From NCBI GenBank assembly GCA_963971575.1, contig OZ020624.1, forward strand, positions 13,912,625 to 13,976,624: DNA of 64,000 bases. The letters are read 5' to 3'. Below, piece after piece: positions 51,857 to 63,501 of the stretch. The DNA comes from Liopterus haemorrhoidalis (taxonomy: Eukaryota > Arthropoda > Insecta > Coleoptera > Dytiscidae). The notes under the pieces were generated by a model that saw only the letters and a program-made list of their open reading frames with translations, had not been told where the DNA came from and did not search any database. The position numbers were made by a program, and so were the translations under genes. Within the stretch, counting starts at the first letter, position 1. Every line of letters starts with the position of its first letter.

Positions 51857-52711
51857 GTAACTATTCCCCAAGCTTATAGCTTATCTCTTAAACGACAATC
51901 AGTTGGATATCAAGCAAAAATATCACAAATATTTTCTAGTGAAGTAATAAAATAAAATGTTTGAATCTAAATATTCTATAAACAATTCCAACAACTGTAC
52001 TTTTAATATTACTATTATGAGAGAAATTTCATAATTTTTTAAAATTAAAATAAAATAAAAGGTATAGGTTAGATTATTTTTTCAATTGAAAGGCGTAGAA
52101 AAAATATTGCATGAAACGCAACCATAAAGCGTCGTTTTCTCACTCATGAGATTGCCGCACTCGCATACGACTCGTGCGGTCAAACTTCTCATTCGTGAAA
52201 AAAAGCACTATTTTATGCACTTGTTGCATAAATAACTATCAAAAATTAATACTTATGTTATTAGTAAATAAAAATATCAGTACTAAACGAACGATCAAAA
52301 CATTAAATTCTGCATCAAGGAAGTTGAAGGTGACATACTGCGACTACGAGACGCCGCCAACGCAACTGGGGTACGTTCCAAAACATAATACCTGTAGTGC
52401 ACGATGCGATTTCTCGTTTTGAATCTCGTACGATTTATCGTACAAGAATTATTGTATCATATACTACAGGATTTTCGTACGAGATTTTGTACGATATTGA
52501 AAACCATCCAATATTTATGCTCCAGACCTAAAATATTGTATAGAAATGAACAGATAACGACAACTGCGTCGCTTTATTGCGCATAGTCACGTGACCGTTA
52601 CCGTTAGGAATATGTTATCAACAAAGCATTTCATATTTTATGGTTGTTTGAGTCTATCGTTTGAGATATTTCATTGTTATTTCTGTTTAAAAATCTGTTC
52701 TTACGTTTTCT
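51857..52711. other. AT-rich intergenic stretch
   Basis: No recognised gene or element. Short frames only. Confidence 0.5.
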
Positions 52712-53082
52712 GTATAGTTATTTTCGTTATTTTCGTAATAATAATAATAATAATAATAATAGTGAAGTGAAAAAATCCGTTTTTTTCATGTAAATAAAAG
52801 AACAAACAAATATAAAAAAAGGTGACATCGGAAAGATAAAAGGTAGGAGGTCGAAAACAGCAGAAAAAAAAAATATCAGAAAAAAGATAGATCAGTTGAA
52901 AATACACATACAACTGTCAGAAACAGCTGACAGAAACGCCAAAGTTGGTAATACAGGTAACAACCGCTAACTGCAACACAGGTGTGAATACCGGCTAAGC
53001 GACTCGTCGCTACGGAGCTCCTAACGAGCGGCAACCGACACTGCAGCTCGGTCACGCATAGCTCCTGACCACAGGCACACAT

Positions 53083-53874
53083 ATGCCAGGAAGAGGCAAT
53101 CAGAGAAAAGCAGGAGGAACAGAGAAAAGACCCAGCATCACCTCGTTCTACAAGAGAAAGACGCAAGATACATCTTTCGGAGAAGAGAAACCGTTTGCAA
53201 AAAGTAAGAAAACAGAGAGATCTCCAGAAAGAAAAAAAGAGAGTAGAAATAACGAAGAAATGGATGAACTAAACGAAATGATGAAGAAACAATTGAGAGA
53301 GATAAGAGAAATGAGACAGGAAAATGCAGCACTGAAACAAGAATTCACAGAATTAAAGGAAAAACTGATAAGCAAAGAAGAACAGTGGCAGCAACAGATA
53401 CAGGACTTAAACATGAAAGTGGAAACATTAGAAAGAAAGCTGGAACATAAGGAGAAGCAAGATAAAAGGAATAACATAGTCATAAAAGGGCTGTATATAG
53501 AAGAAAAGGAAGGGAGAGAAACAATTGAGAAATTTATAAGAGACAACTTAGATCCAGATATAAAACTGAAAGAAGTAAGAATTATAGGCAAGGAGAGGAA
53601 TACGGCTGTGGTCACACTAAACACTTGGGAAGAGAAACAACAAATAATGGGAAGAAAGAAGCTGTTACGAAACAAAAAGGTGAAAGAAAAGATCTACGTT
53701 GATCATGATCTAACGGAACAAGAAATAAAAATCAAAAGAAGCATAGCCGAAATAGCAAGAACACACAGAGAGGAAGGAAGAACGGTAAGAATAGGGTATA
53801 AAAAACTGAAAGTAAACGAAAAATTGTGGTATTGGGACGAGAAAAGGGCAAAACTGGTAGACTCAAAAAACTAA
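53083..53874 (+). CDS. LINE ORF1 (L1-like), intact, 263 codons
   Basis: Starts MPGRGNQRKAGGTEK. A basic N-terminus is followed by a long coiled coil (residues about 55-125, with heptads such as MKKQLREIREMRQENAALKQ), then an RRM-like domain opening KRNNIVIKGL and containing RIIGKERNTAVVTLNTWEEK, and a C-terminal domain with KIYVDHDLTEQE and LWYWDEKRAK. This is the layout of L1-type ORF1 proteins, which form trimers and bind the LINE RNA. No frame damage. ORF2 begins near its end. Confidence 0.8.
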   Translation: MPGRGNQRKAGGTEKRPSITSFYKRKTQDTSFGEEKPFAKSKKTERSPERKKESRNNEEMDELNEMMKKQLREIREMRQENAALKQEFTELKEKLISKEEQWQQQIQDLNMKVETLERKLEHKEKQDKRNNIVIKGLYIEEKEGRETIEKFIRDNLDPDIKLKEVRIIGKERNTAVVTLNTWEEKQQIMGRKKLLRNKKVKEKIYVDHDLTEQEIKIKRSIAEIARTHREEGRTVRIGYKKLKVNEKLWYWDEKRAKLVDSKN

Positions 53875-53984
53875 TTGGAAAGGAATCAGAGAAAGGAAGT
53901 ACAGGTAACGACAATAGGCAAACGAAAAGGATAAGGATGAAGGATAAAAATAAAAGGGAACAAAAAGCCAAATGGCAAAGAAAA

Positions 53985-56900
53985 GAACAATTAAAAATAG
54001 GATTCTGGAACATAGCAGGGTTAAACAACAAAGACGAAGAATTCTGGGAATACGTAACTAGTTTTGACTTTATCGGTATGGTAGTGACTTGGGTAGAAGA
54101 AAAGAGTTGGGAAAAAATCTAAAAGAAACTACCAAAGAAGTACAATTGGAAGGCAACCTTTGCAACAAGAGAAAAAAGAAAGGCGGGGCAAAAGGAGGAA
54201 TAATAACTCGAGTGAGCGACGGAATAAAGGAGAAATAATAATAATAATAATAATAATTTTTATTATTATTATAAATCAGTCACAAACTCACAACAAAACA
54301 TCCAAGAGAGACAAATATGCATAGAAAAAGAAAATTGGCGAATATTTACAATTTACAGCAACAAAGAACTAGACAAGACGAGAGAGGCATTAGAAGAACT
54401 GATAGCTGATAACGAAGAGCAAAATCTCGTATTAGGGGGAAATTTCAATGCGAGAACAGGAGAAAAAGGCGAATTGACGGGAGGGACAGAAGCACAAGAA
54501 GGGAGAAGCTTAAAAGATAAAGAAATAAATAAAGAAGGAAAAAATTAAACACACTGACAGAAGAAAGAAACTGGGACATACTAAACGGTAATATATGGGG
54601 AGACGAAAAGGGAGAATATACATATATAGGGGCAAGAGGGAATTCAGTGATGGACTACATCATAGTCAATACAGAGGCCACTGACGAAGATAGAGAAAAT
54701 GAAAGTTGGAAACAGATGTGATACAGAACACCAGCCAGTGGTTATACAGATCAAGGAACAGGGATATATTAGAGAAGAGTCAGATAATTGGGTATACACG
54801 GAAGACTGGTCAGAAGAAGGAAAGGAAAAATACAAGGAAGGAATTGAAAATATAACGCTTTCAGAAGAAGATGGAAACACGAACAGGATGATCGGAGAAC
54901 TAACTGAAAAAATAAAGAAGTCACAAGCGCAGTCACAAAAAGGCGGATCAAAACAGCATTCAAACCGGGAAGAAATAAATGGTGGGATAAAGAGTGTAGA
55001 GAAAAGAAAAAGGAAATAAAATGGGATCTAAAAGCAAAGAAGAGAGAAAGAATCACAGGAGAGCAGTACAAAATGCAGGTAAGAGAGTACAAGAACTTTC
55101 TAGACGAGAAAAAAAGAAAATGGGCAGAAAAGGATAAGAAAGAGATAGAAGAAATAAAAACGGAGACAGAAATCTGGAAATATTTGAACAAAAGAAAATA
55201 TCGAAGAGCAGAAACAGAAAGACGTATAGGGATTGAAAGATGGAAGAAACATTTCATAGATTTATACGGAGCAACAGAAACGAGAAGGGTGGCAACGCAA
55301 ACAGAAGAAAAGGAAGTAGGAGAAGAGGAAGAGATAACAGAAGCAGAGGTGGAAAAACAGATCAAGAAACTGAAAAACAAAGAAAGCCTGGGAGAAGATC
55401 AAGTAAGGAATGAAGTATGGAAGAATGGAAACGACGAGATAAAAAAGAGACTGACACACATATTCAACGAAATCTGGAAAGGAAAAGGAATGCCGCAAAA
55501 TTGGAGACAAGGACTAATAGTTCCACTACATAAAAAAGGAGATAGAGAAGAGCTGCAAAACTACAGGGGAATTACCCTACTTGACAGCAGCTATAAGATC
55601 TATGGCGCAATTATAGCAGAACGCCTACAAGCAGACATGGACGAGAAAGGAATACTGCCAGACAACCAGGCAGGATTTAGAAAAGGAAGAAGCAAAATCG
55701 ACAACATTTATATTTTAAAGCTTGTAATAGACGTAGAGATAACGAAAGAAAAAGGGAAGTTATATGCGCTTTTCGTAGATTTGAAATCAGCATTCGACTT
55801 GGTGGACAGAGAGCAGCTGTGGGATTTAATGGAAAAAAAGGGAATAGATCAACAGCTAATAAACAAAATTAGAGAAATTTATAAAGAAACCAACAACAGA
55901 GTGAAGGCGGAAAACGCAATGAGTACGGTTTTCTGGACGGAGAAGGGACTGAAACAAGGGTGTCCGCTAAGCCCGATACTGTTCTCGGTCTATATGTCAG
56001 ATCTGGAAGACGTGCTAAAAAGATGGCAGACAGGTGCTATAAAAGTGGGCAGCATGGAAATATGGTCCCTGGCGTACGCTGACGACATTGTATTGTTGGC
56101 AAAAAGCGCAGCGGAATTAAGGGAAATGCTGCTGAGGTTTAAAAGATATTTAGAGAAGAAAAACATGCGACTTAGCCCAGAAAAATCAAAAGTAGTAGAG
56201 TTCAGAAAAGGAAGCGGCAGAGAGAAAAAAGAACTGTGGAAATGGGGAGACCAAGAACTTGGATAGGTGAAGGAAATCAAATATTTGGGGTACATATTTC
56301 AAAAAAATAACGGTAATATCAAACACATAAAGGACAGACAAAAAAGGCAAGGAACGCGATGGGACAGATCAGGAGCATAGGAGAGAGGGAATTCAGGACG
56401 GATTTTAACAAAAAAAATTCCTTTATGACAGATTGATAAAGAAAATTCTACTGTACGGCTGCGAGATATGGAGGTGGAGCGAATACGAAGACATAGAAAG
56501 AACACAAGAGACTTACATCAAATGGACGCTACAGCTAGACAGACAGACTCCCGGCTATATAGTGCTAGCAGAAACAAAACGGGACAAAATCAGAGTCAAC
56601 ACCGGGGACAGAGCAGCAAAATTCGAGCATAAGATCAGACTAAGAGGCAACGAAATTCTGAGAGAATGCAGGAAGGAAAAGGAAAAGAACACGCAAACAA
56701 CTTGGGGGACAGAGAGAAGAAAGTACTATGAAAGAAATGGATATGGCCTGGAGGAAGTAAGAAGAATGCAGGAAGAAGGCGAGGATTACCTGCAAAGGAT
56801 AGTGGACAGAGACACGGAAGTACAGGACCAAGAAAGACAGAACAGAATAGACAAAACAAGATACAATGAAGACTACCAGAAGATAAAAGAAGAAACATTA

Positions 56901-57200
56901 CCAAGATACTTGAGAGACAATAACAGACTACAGAAGACGATTGCCAGATTCAGATGCGGGAACGAGGCGGCAGCCAATCAATTTTGGAGGGATGAAGAAG
57001 AGAAGAAGTGCCGGACATGTAGAGAAGAACCAGAAACCATGAATCACTTAAGATGCTGTTCAGAAATAGGGGAAGAGCCAGCACGGTTGGAAAAAATCTT
57101 GGAGGAGGCAGGAAGCGGTATAAAATGGATGCTGAGAGTCAAAGAAGCCGAACGCGACAAAACGGAAAGAAAGACTAGACGTTCGAGAGGCCACTTTTAA
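53985..57200 (+). pseudogene. LINE ORF2: endonuclease and reverse transcriptase, decayed
   Basis: Endonuclease: LKIGFWNIAGLNNKDEEFW (about 53993), stop at 54121, an (AAT)n...(ATT)n insertion at 54233-54274, GGNFNARTGE (about 54437), YIGARGNSVMDYIIVN (about 54625), HQPVVIQI (about 54730). Reverse transcriptase (55073-56266): LQNYRGITLLDSSYKIY, FVDLKSAFDLVDRE, GLKQGCPLSPILFSVYMSD, SLAYADDIVLLAKS. After stops around 56264 and 56420 the C-terminus resumes (LYGCEIWRWSEY, TPGYIVLAETKRDK) with a zinc-binding CRTCREEPETMNHLRCC. At least six breaks. L1/Tx1-like; exact clade uncertain. Confidence 0.85.
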
Positions 57201-57409
57201 TAGTTTATTTTCGTTGTTATAAGATTTCTTGTTAGTTAGTTAGTTATTTATATTTTTGTTAATTAGGAAGTAGATTTAATTGGGATATTTATGTTATACA
57301 CATATTTTAGAATGTAAACAGGAGAAATAATGTACTCCAATTCGAGGCCGAAAGGAAAGAATAAAGATGTTATTGATTGATTGATTGATTGTATAGTTAT
57401 TTTCTTGTT

Positions 57410-58995
57410 ATTTAGTTGTATTTTAAGTTATTTTTATTATTATTGGACTTTTTTAAATTATTATTAGATTTAGTAATGAGAATTAGTGTATTCAGAATAA
57501 TACAAGGTAAGTTTAATATTCAAATTGATATTTTGTTTTAATTTTTTTTAAATACTAGGTGTAATGCATGCACAAATATATTCTTTTATTTAAATTAATA
57601 TTTAAGTAACCCGCACTTTCCACTACAATTAGTTTGAGTAATTCATTATTATTGAATTTTAAATTCATTTAACTACATTTCATTATATTTACATACAAAT
57701 GGTATAACAATTCAATATGTTTATTTATTGTAGCATGTCTTGGTTACACAAGCAGACGGAAGTTTTGCTGGAACCGTATGAAAGGCACCCATGTCTATAT
57801 GTTCCGGCAAATAGATTGTACCATAATAAGACGGCCAGAACTAAGGCGCTGGATAGCATTGTTGAGGTCTTAGCAATTGTACGTCCACATACGACACATA
57901 CAGAAATAAAAAATAAATTTACTAATCTCCGTTGTATGTATGTATCGGAGATAAGAAAATTTAAAAATAGCATGAAGAGTGGTTGCGGAATTGATGACGT
58001 AAGTATAATTTAAAATTAATTTTTTAATGATACTGATAGATTTGTATTGTTATAGGTATGCAAGCCCAATTTGTGGTATTATGACAAAATTAAATTCATT
58101 GACCAGTTCTGTGTACCACGGAAATCGGTAAGCAATCTGAGTGGAAGAATTACTTCGCCCCAACCAAGTACTTCTCAAGTTGGAGCCACTCCGGAAGAGC
58201 TGATTACAGAAGTTGTAATGGAGGTGATTTTTTATGTTATTTTTATGAATGTATGAACTTTTGCAGAAAGAATTAAGTATTTGTTGCATTTAAGTACATG
58301 CAGTTTCTGATTTGCTAACGAGTCCCGTTCCTATAAGTTAAGTATTATTCGTGTTTGTTTGTTATGTGTTCATTACGTTATTACGATTCATTATAAAAAA
58401 TACACAATTGCTTTTTCTATACGATACGAATTTAAAATCACCTGAAACATGTAAGACCCAAATATGAGGACGAAATAATAATAATAAAACTTATATATCG
58501 TCCAATTTTATTTATATATAATGTACAGAATAAAATAGAATTACACATAAATTAGATAAAGATGATTATAAAATAATTAATTAAATCGAACAGTTACCTA
58601 ATTCTTTAAATTTAACAAACATTAATAATCATACGAGACAATTTTACAGAACGACATTCCAACAGTTCGTGAACTTAAACAGCTAGAAGTGTTCCTGTCG
58701 GAAGAACCGAACGCCTGCCTGACATCTATCGAAGAATGTGTCTTGCCAAGTGCTGGTCCTAGTACTAGTGCAGGTCCAAGTACTAGTGCTGGTCCTAGTA
58801 CTAGTGCTGTCCTGGTACTAGTGCTGGTCCTAGTACTAGTGCTGGTAGGACGACCCGTACAAGGTATTCATCTACTTCAACAGAAGCTACCAATTCAAAA
58901 AAAGAAAATTGGCTACGTCAGTGGAAACGGAGTTTTTTGAACAAGCATCTGATGCCATTCAGAGTCTTTCGAATCTTTCGAGTGCATCCAAATGA
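57410..58995 (+). CDS. MADF-domain gene, three coding exons, with frame breaks
   Basis: Coding exons 57735-57998, 58056-58223 and 58650-58995, with GT-AG introns of 57 and 426 bp; a 5' exon may end at CAAGGTAAGT near 57508. Exons 1-2 form a MADF DNA-binding domain (VLLEPYERHPCLYV, NKFTNLRCMYVSEIRKFKN, WYYDKIKFIDQF), as in Adf1-like regulators and transposon-associated proteins. Exon 3 has a low-complexity (SAGPST)n repeat and a C-terminal helix FFEQASDAIQSL typical of MADF-BESS-like proteins. Two one-base losses (near 58808 in the repeat and near 58900 in an A run) shift the frame, so it is a recent pseudogene, or the sequence has indel errors. Confidence 0.65.
58741..58845. repeat. 18-bp coding tandem repeat (SAGPST)
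   Basis: About six copies of AGTGCTGGTCCTAGTACT in exon 3 of the MADF gene. One copy lacks a G, which shifts the frame. Confidence 0.85.
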
Positions 58996-59136
58996 TGTCT
59001 ATGGGTTATTAATAGGATCTAGGATAAAAAGTTGTAGAAGCTATATTTGATCAAATAGAAATGGACAAATATTTGAATAATAACTATTTTCTTTTTTTAA
59101 ATTTTATTAAGTAATAGTAAAGTAGTTTTGAATATA

Positions 59137-59405
59137 GGGTAATAAATTGAAGATCCCAGCGCTATGGTGGTCAATTATTAACTAGACTAGAGGATATTTC
59201 TGGAATTAGATATGCTATTTAAACATTTATGGACACCTCGTTGTTGATAAAACTGCAAAACAGATTCATAAAATATTGTAAAAAATATTTATTCCTATAA
59301 TTTTAGCTTGACAGCTGTGTAAACACAACACAACCAAATTTTGAATATCCTCTAACCAAGTTTAAAATTGACCACCGTAGTGCTGGGATCTTAAATTTAT
59401 TTCCC
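59137..59405. mobile_element. MITE, 269 bp, long TIRs, TA target
   Basis: Left end GGGTAATAAATTGAAGATCC and right end (reverse complement) GGGAAATAAATTTAAGATCC continue into matching arms of about 60 bp containing GGTGGTCAATT and AGAGGATATT. TA flanks both sides. Probably Tc1/mariner-derived; located in the 3' flank of the MADF gene. Confidence 0.8.
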
Positions 59406-59921
59406 TATATGTGTGTGTGTGTGTATTTATATTTATTTATTTTTATATTTATATTTATTTATTGAGAACTGTCAATAAGATAATACATAGGCTATTAAGT
59501 CATTAAATGATATACATATATATAACAGTGTTTACATTTACATTATAATTGAAATATTGATGTGAAGTGTGAATTTTCACACATTTCAGGGTTTTGCAGG
59601 TATTTAGTAAGTGAATGATGATTATTTTGGATGCGAAAACAAATTTTATATTAAAATATTTTTTTTGTTAATTTTAATTCGAACGCCTAATACCATTATT
59701 TAGGTTTCTAAATATGTGCAGTATTTTTTTTATATATATAGCAAGGTTCATTAAGAATTTTAAAAATTGCGCCTATGGCTTCCATTGGTTGTTATAAGTT
59801 CCGCCCCTCTGATTTCGTGTACATTGAAACAGAATTAAATTATAATTTAAACAATTTCCACTGGCTATTAAATTTACGCTTTTAAAAATTAAATGCAACA
59901 TTTGCCAAAATATAATTAGAA

Positions 59922-60961
59922 CTAGGGGCCTCAGCCCGGCTACGCCGGTCTTCTCCCCTATATTGTTAAAACTCGTCGCTTCGCGACTCGTTTTAATATA
60001 ATTTTGTCGCACTTGTCGATTATAAAACTCGTCGCTCATCTTTTTTTAACACTATTTTATGGAAATTCCCCCTGCAAATGTCTTAAGTTTTATCGTTAAT
60101 TCACCTTAAATACTTAATTAGTTTTCTTCTATCAAGAAATACGTTCAAAATGTGAAATCTCGTCCCATTTTAAAATGCAAAAAATTTGACAGCTGTCACC
60201 TTCTGTAATCTTGTAAGCATATTTCCAATAATGGCCCAGATTCTTTGAAAAATGTTTTCTGATGCCTCAAAATATTATCTCGCACGTCAAATAAGCTATC
60301 TTGAACCATTATCACCACTTAACACTTTGATTAACCCTGAAATTTTTAATATCTATAAATCTTTTTTAACACTATTCTATGGAAATTCACCCTGAAAATA
60401 TCTTAAACTTTATCGTTAATTCACCTTAAATCCTTAATTAGTATTCTTCTGTCAAGAAACACGTTCAAAATGTGAAATCTCCTCCCATTTTAAAATGCAA
60501 AAAATTTGACAGCTGTCACCTTCTGAAATCTTGTAAGCATATTTCCAATAATGGCCCAGATTCTTTGAAAAATGTTTTCTGATACCTCAAAATATTATCT
60601 CGCACGTTCAAAAAGCTATCCTGAACCATTATTTACTTTAACACTTTGATTCTCGCCGTAAATATTCTGGACCGGCCGTCTTGTATTAAGAATATTTTTG
60701 AATTATCATCTGATAAAACCTGTCCGTGACGATCATTGGTGACTTTGATTCGACACGGATTCGAGGAAAAAATGCATGATTTTTATCAATAAAAATTAGT
60801 CAGTACCCCCTGTCGAAATAAAATTAAGCCTAAGCACTAAAAAAATATCACCCGGATGAGAGGGCGGTTCATTTTCCTCTCTCCGCGTTACCGGAAAAAT
60901 GAAGATACACCAGACGTTGAATAGAACATATATACCAACACTTGTACAATATAATAGTAGA
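59922..60961 (-). mobile_element. Non-autonomous Helitron, 1040 bp
   Basis: On the minus strand it begins TCTACTATTATATTG (from 60961) and ends CTAG (59925-59922) with a hairpin CCGGC-GTA-GCCGG whose stem lies 10 bases before the CTAG. It sits exactly between A and T with no target duplication; removing it restores the sequence of copies A and C. Inside are two ~320-bp tandem units (about 60042-60361 and 60362-60680) that share TGACAGCTGTCACCTTCTG. No Rep/helicase gene. Confidence 0.88.
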
Positions 60962-61029
60962 TTTTGAAAAAATAATTTAAACAATATAAAAATTAAAAAA
61001 AAAAAAACAAAAAATAATATAGTCTCTTC

Positions 61030-61102
61030 TCACAGGGTTCGATCCCTATCGGATCGGGTTACTTGGGTGAAAAGTCAGCGTCAAATACCACAGACTAGCA
61101 CA
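61030..61102 (-). ncRNA. tRNA-Glu-like module in repeat copy B
   Basis: Same module as in copy A, with CTTTTCACCCAAGTAACCCG and a B box GGATCGAACCC-like block. The A-box side is more degraded than in copy A. Confidence 0.4.
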
Positions 61103-61398
61103 CACGTTAGAATGTGGCTTGTTGCAAAGGTATAATTTGTGTACATTATTAGCCAAAAATCACAAAAAATGCGTTTTTTTCCAAAAACCTAATCTGATCA
61201 AAAATTCCTGTTGAACTATTCCGGTTCACACCAATGTATATTACTTAGAATTTTTTCAACTTAAGAGTTGTATAAGCATGCCAAATTTCAACTCTCTAGG
61301 TTTAGCCGTTTGGCTACAATTTTTACCGAACAGACAGACAGACAGACGACAAAATGACGGTATAAGGGTTTTTTGGTCATACCTACAAAACCCTAAAA

Positions 61399-62339
61399 AG
61401 AGTACGTCTGGTCACCCTAATTATACCACACAAACAAAATAATACCGTAAAAAAAATTATAACGTAATACAGAAGCAGAATCAATTATACCAAATAAACA
61501 ATAATACCAAATAATACCAAAAGTAATGCCAAAAAGATCAATTAAGGAATAAGATAAAACTATTTGCACGAAACAAAGTTGTGATATGATTACAGCCAAC
61601 AGTAGAATGCATATGTTAACAAATTTTTGTGTGCTTGTATCACGTGAGCGCTTTATTCCTATACAGCGTTGTCAATTAAACGGTTTTCGATTTTTAGTTA
61701 TTCATTGTATTAAAAACAAAAAAATTTATAACTATTTATGTACATATAATATTTATTATATATCTATAAATTAATTCTAAAAAAAATACATATTTAAAAA
61801 TTTTCGTGTTAATTGTTAATAAAAATAACAAAAAGATTATTTAGACTTGGCAACATGGCTCCTGCAGCGCTACTATGTAATGCGCCAAGTTATCACACTA
61901 AACTAATTTATTACTAAAAACGGAATCCCAGTTACCAGCCAATAAATATTTATTTATTATAAATGCCCTAAATATAACAAAACAATGTATTTTTTCCATT
62001 GCATGAATATTTAGAAAGTTAAGGAAGTCCTTATTATTGAATTAACATAAAACATGTGTGTAACAGAACATAAAGGAATAAACATTTGTATTTAATACAT
62101 TTTTAGTTTTATAAAATTCATATTTGTGAGCTATGAGCGATCGCCCAAGGTACATTCGACTAAATCCCGAAGGAAGTACCGGAACCTCTGCTAGTACAAA
62201 CTATGCGCCATAAATTCCTCTTAGATAGATATATAATCTAAAAATATTAAGTGAAGGTGGAATGCTGAGTGTGTAGGACATATTTTGCTTTGTAGTATTC
62301 ACTGTAAACTGAACAATATTTTAAAAATAATTTATCATC
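61399..62339. other. AT-rich intergenic stretch
   Basis: No gene or element recognised; several ATACCAAA/AATACC motifs near 61440-61535. Confidence 0.5.
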
Positions 62340-63276
62340 TCTTAATCTAAGAGCTTTAAAAACAAATTTTATGTTAAAATATTTTTATGTTACTTTTAAT
62401 TCGAGTGCCTAATACCATTATTTAGGTTTCTTAATATGTGCAGTATTTTTTTTATATAGCAAGGTTCATTAAGATTTTGAAAATTGCGCCAAATGGCTTC
62501 AAATTGCGCCAAATGGTTTCATTGGTTGTTTCTAGTCATAGCTCCTCCCTTTGATTTCGTGTACATTCAAACAGAATTAAATTATAATTTCAACAATTTC
62601 CACTGGTTATTAAATTTACGCTTTTAAAAATTAAATGCAACATTTGCCAAAATATAACTAGAATTTTGAAAAAATAATTTAAACAAAATAACAATGCAAA
62701 CAAAAAAATAAAAAATAATCTTGTCTCTTCTCGGGGGATTTGAACACTCGTTTTCTCGGTCAGAACGCTAGTACCGTAACCATTGCACTAAGACACACGT
62801 TATACTTTAGTGTGTTATATAACTATAAGTTTTCAACATTATTAGCAAAAAAACACAAAAAATGCTTTTTTTTCCAAAAACATAATCTGATCAAAAATTC
62901 CTGTTGTACTATTCCGGTTCACACCAATGTACATTACTTAGAATTTTTTCAGATTTTTAGTTTAAACAATCTGGGCTACAGGGTGTGAGACAAAATTTTT
63001 TTTGCACAATTTTGGCAAAAATCGCTTCAAAATAATTTATTTTGCGAAAATAAAAATTTGATCGTTAATCCACGTACCAAGGGCTTTCATTTGATACCCT
63101 ACTCAGAATTTTAAAAAAATATTTTTTTTTTCGATGAGCACATATTTGTTTATATTTTTAGGGGGATATGTTTTTTAGATGTTTTAGTATTTTTCCTATG
63201 TGCGGGTCAAAGAGTTGTATAAGCATGCCAAATTTCAACTCTCTAGCTTTAGCCGTTTGGCTACAATTTTTACCGA

Positions 63277-63322
<46 letters not shown>

Positions 63323-63377
63323 GACAAAATGACGGTATAAGGGTTTTTTGGTCATACCTACAAAACCCTAAAAAAAG
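62340..63377 (+). mobile_element. Dispersed ~1-kb repeat, copy C, uninterrupted
   Basis: The least disrupted copy; it lacks only the first ~90 bp seen in A and B. It shows the empty sites for the insertions in A and B (CAAATTTTAT, AGAATTTTG, TGTTGTACTATTCC). It ends with a long (ACAG)n tract (63278-63322) and CCTACAAAACCCTAAAAA. It carries a different tRNA-like module (62731-62796). Confidence 0.75.
62731..62796 (-). ncRNA. tRNA-like module (Gln-like) in repeat copy C
   Basis: On the minus strand TTAGTGCAATGGTTACGG resembles an A box, GCGTTCTGACCG an anticodon region with CTG, and GTGTTCAAATCCCC a B box. It occupies the same position as the Glu-like module of copies A and B but is a different tRNA-like sequence. 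Confidence 0.5.
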
Positions 63378-63501
63378 AAACAAAAAAACAAAAAACACAA
63401 CAAAAAAAGTTTGTACCTATAAATTTACATACCTTAGATAAGTTCACATATAAATGTAATTAGGTAGTTAATCTTCAATTCAGTATTTCCGACCAAAAGA
63501 G

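Larger units (their letters stand above)
52726..57390 (+). mobile_element. Full-length L1-like LINE with 14-bp TSD
   Basis: GTATAGTTATTTTC occurs at 52712-52725 and 57391-57404 and flanks a 4665-bp element. It has a 357-bp 5' UTR containing an (AAT)n tract (52735-52761), an intact ORF1, a decayed ORF2 and a 3' end with AATAAAGATGTTATTGATTG and (ATTG)n. The purine-rich plus strand is unlike its neighbours. Confidence 0.9.
59560..61398 (+). mobile_element. Dispersed ~1-kb repeat, copy B, split by a Helitron
   Basis: Segments 59560-59921 and 60962-61398 match copies A and C. It has lost an internal part near 61259, where TTTTTTCAAC joins TTAAGAGTTGTATAAGC. The tRNA-like module is at 61030-61102. 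Confidence 0.75.

Noticed and set aside
53148..55510. Long minus-strand frames rich in Leu, Ser and Phe, looking like membrane proteins
   Set aside because: Antisense of the purine-rich LINE ORF1 and ORF2; the hydrophobic look comes from reading AAR/GAR codons backwards.
63158..63355. 65-codon minus-strand frame with repeated VCLS
   Set aside because: Translation of the (ACAG)n microsatellite at the end of repeat copy C.
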